In this document: piece after piece, positions 60,410 to 64,000 of the stretch
How the letters are laid out: the number at the start of each line of letters is the position of its first letter
Numbering within the stretch: the first letter of the stretch is position 1
Origin: JAOABV01 sp039801465
GTDB lineage: Bacteria; Hydrothermota; Tepidihabitantia; Tepidihabitantales; CAIPLT01
Assembly (NCBI GenBank): GCA_039801465.1
Contig: JBDRUT010000009.1
Coordinates: 1-64,000, forward strand
DNA length: 64,000 nucleotides
Direction: 5' to 3'
The notes under the pieces: generated by a model
Database searches by the model: none
The model's input: the letters and a program-made list of their open reading frames with translations, nothing else
Told to the model about the DNA's origin: nothing
Translations under genes and position numbers: made by a program

Positions 60410-62848
60410 CTATTTCATAACGATTAATTTCTTGTTCACCATCTTGTCGCCAACTTTTAGAAAATAGATACCGTTATTAATCCCTGTAAGTGAAATTCTT
60501 ACATCTTTTTTTACACTATTAAACTTTTTATCTTTTGCAATCTGTAACTTCTCTACTTTTATTAGTTTACCTGTTACATCAAATATTTTTACTGTTGAGC
60601 AGTCAGCAGTATGCGGAAAATGAATAACAAAATAATTCTTTGCTGGATTCGGATATATTTCCAGTTTCTGGTACATTATATTTGATGTTGGTTCTGATGT
60701 TGGGGTCATCGCATCACGAATAATCGAAATACTGGAACTATTGAAATTTGCCACATATATTCGATTCTGTTGTAGGTTGTGTGCAAAAGCAATCGGAGAT
60801 TTACCAACAGAAATTGTCTTGACTAAAGAATTAGACCCGCCTTCAATAACACTAACACTACTATCCAAATAATTAGCACAATACACTTTGTTATTTAGGG
60901 GATTATAAAAAAGACTCCGTGGGCTATTACCAACTGCAACTGTTGTAATTACCGAATCATTTGAGCCGTTGATAATTATCACATTATCATCAGCGCGATT
61001 AGCGCAGTAGATTTTATTATTATTTGGGTTATAAGTTAAAGCCCATGGCTCATTGCCCGTATGAATTGTTTTAATAATCGAATCATTCCTTCCGTCAATT
61101 ACAGTTATGCTGTCACGATAATAATTGGCTGAATAAATTTTGTTATTAACCGAATTATAGACTAAGGCTATCGGACGTCTACGCGCGCGAACTCTGCATA
61201 TCACTGAATCTAAAGCACAGTCGATTATTGCAATACTATCTTTAGCATAAATACCACAATAGACTTTGTTATTAGTTGGATTATATAATAACGAGCGCGG
61301 GTTTGAGCCGACTGGAATAATTTTTATTATTGAATCATTCTCAGCATTTATAACCGATACATTGTTATCAAGTCGATTCGCACAATAGACTTTATTATTA
61401 ATTGAGTTAAAAACCAAAGCATTAGGACCATCTCCAACTGAGATTGTTCTAATTACTTGATTTGAAATGCCATCGATCACTGAAATATTATCTCCGATGT
61501 AATTAGCACAATAAATCTTATTACCCAATGGCACATAGAGTAATACATACGGCCGATGATTTACCGCCACATTAGTAATCACAGTATTATTCGCGCCATC
61601 AATTATACTAACATTGTTATTGTAATAATTCGCACAATAAATTTTATTATTTGTCGGATTATATGCTAAAGCATACGGTGAAAAACCTAAGGGAATTCTG
61701 GCTATTATTGTATCATTCGCACCATCAATTACCGTGACAATATTGTCATAAATAATTCCTGTATTTATTGTATTACTTATCGGATTATAAATGGTTGCTA
61801 ATGGTCGATTGCTAATTGGAATCATTGAAATTATTGAGTCGGCAATGCCATCAATAACACCAATAAAGTATTCATCAAATCCTGTTGTTGCATTAACACA
61901 ATATACTTTATTATTTATTGAATTAAAAGCAAAGAATATATCTTCTGCCAATTCAAAAATTGGGATGTCCGCGATTACCGAATCAGTGCAACAATCAATA
62001 ACCGCAACATTCATCGTATCACTATCATCGACAAAATGACTGCAGTAAACTTTACTATTGATTGAGTTATAGCCCAAACTAGATGGTGCATAATCGACTA
62101 AAATGGTTTTAATCACAGAATCAACTGAGCAATCAATAACTGCAATATTATCTTGAGATTCATTTGCGCAATATAGTTTATTATTAATGCTATCATAAAC
62201 TAAATTAGATAAGTCACCATTGAGTAAAATTGTTGTGATAATTGAATCGTTTGTTCCATCAATTACCATAATATTTCCCTCACCTTGATTGGCGCAATAG
62301 ATTTTATTACTTGTTGGATTATAAACCAAAGACCACGGACCATCTCCTGCAGGGATTGTGTCAACAATTAAATCAGTTGCACCATCAATTACAAAAATTT
62401 CATTATTCCACCATCCGCCAGTAACATATATTTTATTATTAATCCAATTGTAAATCAAATTAGCCGGGTCAGCATCGACTTCAATATTGGTAATCACTTG
62501 ATTAGTAAAACCATCAATTACCGTAACCGACATATTACTATAATTGGCTGAATAGATCTTATTATTTATTGAATTCCAACAAAGCGCGCTGATGTTACTT
62601 CCAGTTGGTACTCGTGCAATTTTTTGATTAGTTACGCCATCAATTACAATCACCCAGTTTCCTGCTGAGCCACCAACATAAATCTTATTATTCGTAACAT
62701 TAAAAGCAAATGCATGGGGATTTAATACACCACTTAAACTGTCCGGCAAATAAATTGTTGTTTCTAACCATTGCGCATATGTGACAAATATAGTCGGAAA
62801 GAATGTAACGGTAATGAGTAATAAATGTATTACTTTTTCTTTTAACAT
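60410..62848 (-). CDS. Secreted YVTN-repeat beta-propeller protein with T9SS-like sorting domain
   Basis: A protein of 812 residues with a signal peptide ending near T-Y-A-Q (about 25). Sixteen repeats of about 43 residues follow, each with V-I-D-G/C-x2-[ND], then I-x-x-I-x-V-G-x-x-P, then Y-N-x-x-N-N-K-[IV]-Y-C-A-N. These are YVTN/YncE-type propeller repeats, enough for two propellers. The last ~85 residues (I-Y-P-N-P-A-K-N-Y, then G-I-Y-F-L-K-V) form a T9SS type A-like sorting domain. AGGAGG lies 5 nt before the ATG. The ligand is unknown. Confidence 0.88.
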   Translation of the reverse strand: MLKEKVIHLLLITVTFFPTIFVTYAQWLETTIYLPDSLSGVLNPHAFAFNVTNNKIYVGGSAGNWVIVIDGVTNQKIARVPTGSNISALCWNSINNKIYSANYSNMSVTVIDGFTNQVITNIEVDADPANLIYNWINNKIYVTGGWWNNEIFVIDGATDLIVDTIPAGDGPWSLVYNPTSNKIYCANQGEGNIMVIDGTNDSIITTILLNGDLSNLVYDSINNKLYCANESQDNIAVIDCSVDSVIKTILVDYAPSSLGYNSINSKVYCSHFVDDSDTMNVAVIDCCTDSVIADIPIFELAEDIFFAFNSINNKVYCVNATTGFDEYFIGVIDGIADSIISMIPISNRPLATIYNPISNTINTGIIYDNIVTVIDGANDTIIARIPLGFSPYALAYNPTNNKIYCANYYNNNVSIIDGANNTVITNVAVNHRPYVLLYVPLGNKIYCANYIGDNISVIDGISNQVIRTISVGDGPNALVFNSINNKVYCANRLDNNVSVINAENDSIIKIIPVGSNPRSLLYNPTNNKVYCGIYAKDSIAIIDCALDSVICRVRARRRPIALVYNSVNNKIYSANYYRDSITVIDGRNDSIIKTIHTGNEPWALTYNPNNNKIYCANRADDNVIIINGSNDSVITTVAVGNSPRSLFYNPLNNKVYCANYLDSSVSVIEGGSNSLVKTISVGKSPIAFAHNLQQNRIYVANFNSSSISIIRDAMTPTSEPTSNIMYQKLEIYPNPAKNYFVIHFPHTADCSTVKIFDVTGKLIKVEKLQIAKDKKFNSVKKDVRISLTGINNGIYFLKVGDKMVNKKLIVMK

Positions 62849-62923
62849 AAAATCCTCCTGAATTATAATATAATAATAATAATTAATTTCGAGTCAATAA
62901 GTAAGTAAGTAATTTCTTAATTT

Positions 62924-64000
62924 CTAATTACAGGATTTTTCTTTACTTGCCCTCTTGTAAATTTCTTCAATTGTATTGTGATATTTCTCAAAGATTTTAT
63001 TTCTTCTTAATTTTAGTGTTGGTGTGAGCAAGCCATTTTCAATTGTGAAATTCTCAGGTATTAGAGCAAATGCTTTTATCTTCTCATACGGTGCAAAATC
63101 TTTACATGCAATGTCAATTTCCCATCGAAATAAACTTTTAATCTCATTTCTTCGCAACAATTCTGGATACTTTTGATACACAATTGAATTACTTTTCGCA
63201 TAATCTTCAACTTCTTCTTGACTCGGTACAATTAGCGCAATAATAAAGTTTCTTTTATCGCCAAATAGCACTGCTTGTTCAATATATTTGCTCTTGCACA
63301 ACTTTTCTTCAATTGGAATCGGTGGAATCTTTTTACCGTAAGATGTAACAATCAATTCTTTTATTCTTCCGGTAATAATTAGATTCCCATACTCATCAAA
63401 TTTTCCTTGGTCGCCAGTATGAAGCCAGCCATCTTTATCAATGGCTTTAGCTGTCTCTTCTGGTTTATTATGATAACCGAGCATAACATTAGGACCCTTA
63501 ACTAAAATTTCATCATTCAGTCCAATTTTTACTTGGACATCAGGAAATACTTTACCTACGGTCCCTAATCGATTATCATTTGGCAGGCATGCACTGACAA
63601 CAGGTGATGTCTCAGTGAGCCCATAACCTTCACAAATATTAAAACCAACTATATGATAAATTTTAGCAATGGTTCTATCCAAAGGTGCACCACCTGAAAC
63701 TAATAGTCTTAATCTACCACCTGCAATTTTACGGAATTTTCTTGCAACCAGTTTATCAAAGATAAAGCGTTTTATTTTTAATGATAAAGGAATGGATAAT
63801 TTTCTGTATTTCCGATTAGTATAAATATTAAGATTTTTAATTGCAGAATAGACTAAGCCCTTAGTAAATGCAGAACTGGCATTGACTTTTTCTGTAACTG
63901 TTTGATATGCTTTTTCTAAGACCCGTGGCAATGCTATTAAAACCGTGGGCTTAATTTTCGCAATATCTTGAACAATCGTTGTAAAATTTTGCGCATAACC
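62924..64000 (-). CDS. Long-chain acyl-CoA synthetase, AMP-forming (5' truncated by window edge)
   Basis: The frame runs open through the right edge, so the N-terminal part is missing; in-frame codons before 63931 read K-P-T-V-L-I-A-L-P-R-V-L-E-K, a conserved segment of this family. The remaining ~359 residues contain the adenylation motifs G-Y-G-L-T-E-T-S-P, D-G-W-L-H-T-G-D, G-R-I-K-E-L and a C-terminal lysine region. It activates fatty acids to acyl-CoA through an acyl-AMP intermediate. TTG 63931 is not the real start. Confidence 0.88.
   Translation of the reverse strand, partial: GYAQNFTTIVQDIAKIKPTVLIALPRVLEKAYQTVTEKVNASSAFTKGLVYSAIKNLNIYTNRKYRKLSIPLSLKIKRFIFDKLVARKFRKIAGGRLRLLVSGGAPLDRTIAKIYHIVGFNICEGYGLTETSPVVSACLPNDNRLGTVGKVFPDVQVKIGLNDEILVKGPNVMLGYHNKPEETAKAIDKDGWLHTGDQGKFDEYGNLIITGRIKELIVTSYGKKIPPIPIEEKLCKSKYIEQAVLFGDKRNFIIALIVPSQEEVEDYAKSNSIVYQKYPELLRRNEIKSLFRWEIDIACKDFAPYEKIKAFALIPENFTIENGLLTPTLKLRRNKIFEKYHNTIEEIYKRASKEKSCN

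Overview
The window is a 64 kb piece of an AT-rich bacterial chromosome (roughly one third G+C by eye), densely coding, with most genes in short co-directional operons. Housekeeping genes (gatCAB, tsaD, ispG, murA, scpA, radA, dnaB, gmk, rpoZ, mutS, miaB, alr) are mixed with large secreted beta-propeller proteins that end in a Por/T9SS-like sorting domain. That combination, with MoxR, LapA/LapB, PEGA and ADP-forming acetyl-CoA synthetase genes, suggests an uncultivated anaerobic lineage such as candidate division WOR-3 (Stahlbacteria). This is an inference from gene content; no rRNA is present.

Layout. 1-3.4 kb: an arsenic-type cluster on the plus strand (CcdA-like protein, ACR3 efflux permease, half a universal stress protein, radical SAM/SPASM protein). 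4-8.2 kb: a minus-strand operon HD hydrolase-DUF5665-gatC-gatA-gatB behind a near-consensus promoter. 8.6-10.6 kb: ybbR/cdaR-like gene and tsaD on plus. 11-14.2 kb: ispG with a zinc-ribbon HTH protein, murA and tRNA-Ser(GGA). 14.2-19.1 kb: operon MoxR-YceD-PEGA-AmrS-DUF362-ScpA. 19.4-26.5 kb: PIN/TRAM protein, radA, dnaB, rpoZ-like, gmk, yicC, dtd and a DJ-1/PfpI protein.

27-34.4 kb is the accessory region. A minus-strand operon encodes an XRE regulator, a type III-like Res helicase-nuclease, a small Zn-finger protein, an unrecognised membrane protein and a Mod methyltransferase. A convergent plus-strand gene encodes a 124-residue protein that matches the C-terminal domain of the XRE regulator. 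It is preceded by about 470 bp rich in nested inverted repeats that look like structured RNA. The regulator's promoter holds a perfect 16-bp palindrome, the likely autoregulatory operator.

35-42 kb returns to housekeeping (mutS, lapA-lapB, miaB, alr). 42.2-49.0 kb is a tandem duplication of about 3.4 kb. Each unit has a shared upstream region, a small secreted protein, an intercistronic hairpin and a LVIVD beta-propeller protein. The last ~215 bp of the two propeller genes are almost identical although the rest has diverged, which indicates gene conversion. 49.6-56 kb carries an HcnAB-like oxidoreductase pair, purQ, and an acetate-energy pair (acetyl-CoA hydrolase/transferase-GNAT fusion plus ADP-forming acyl-CoA synthetase). 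56.2-59.9 kb encodes a heterodimeric ABC exporter. 60.4-62.8 kb encodes a 16-repeat YVTN propeller protein, and the window ends inside an AMP-forming long-chain acyl-CoA synthetase gene.

A recurring regulatory trait is visible. Several operon heads have good -35/-10 boxes whose -10 ends only 5-8 nt before the start codon, so their mRNAs are probably leaderless.
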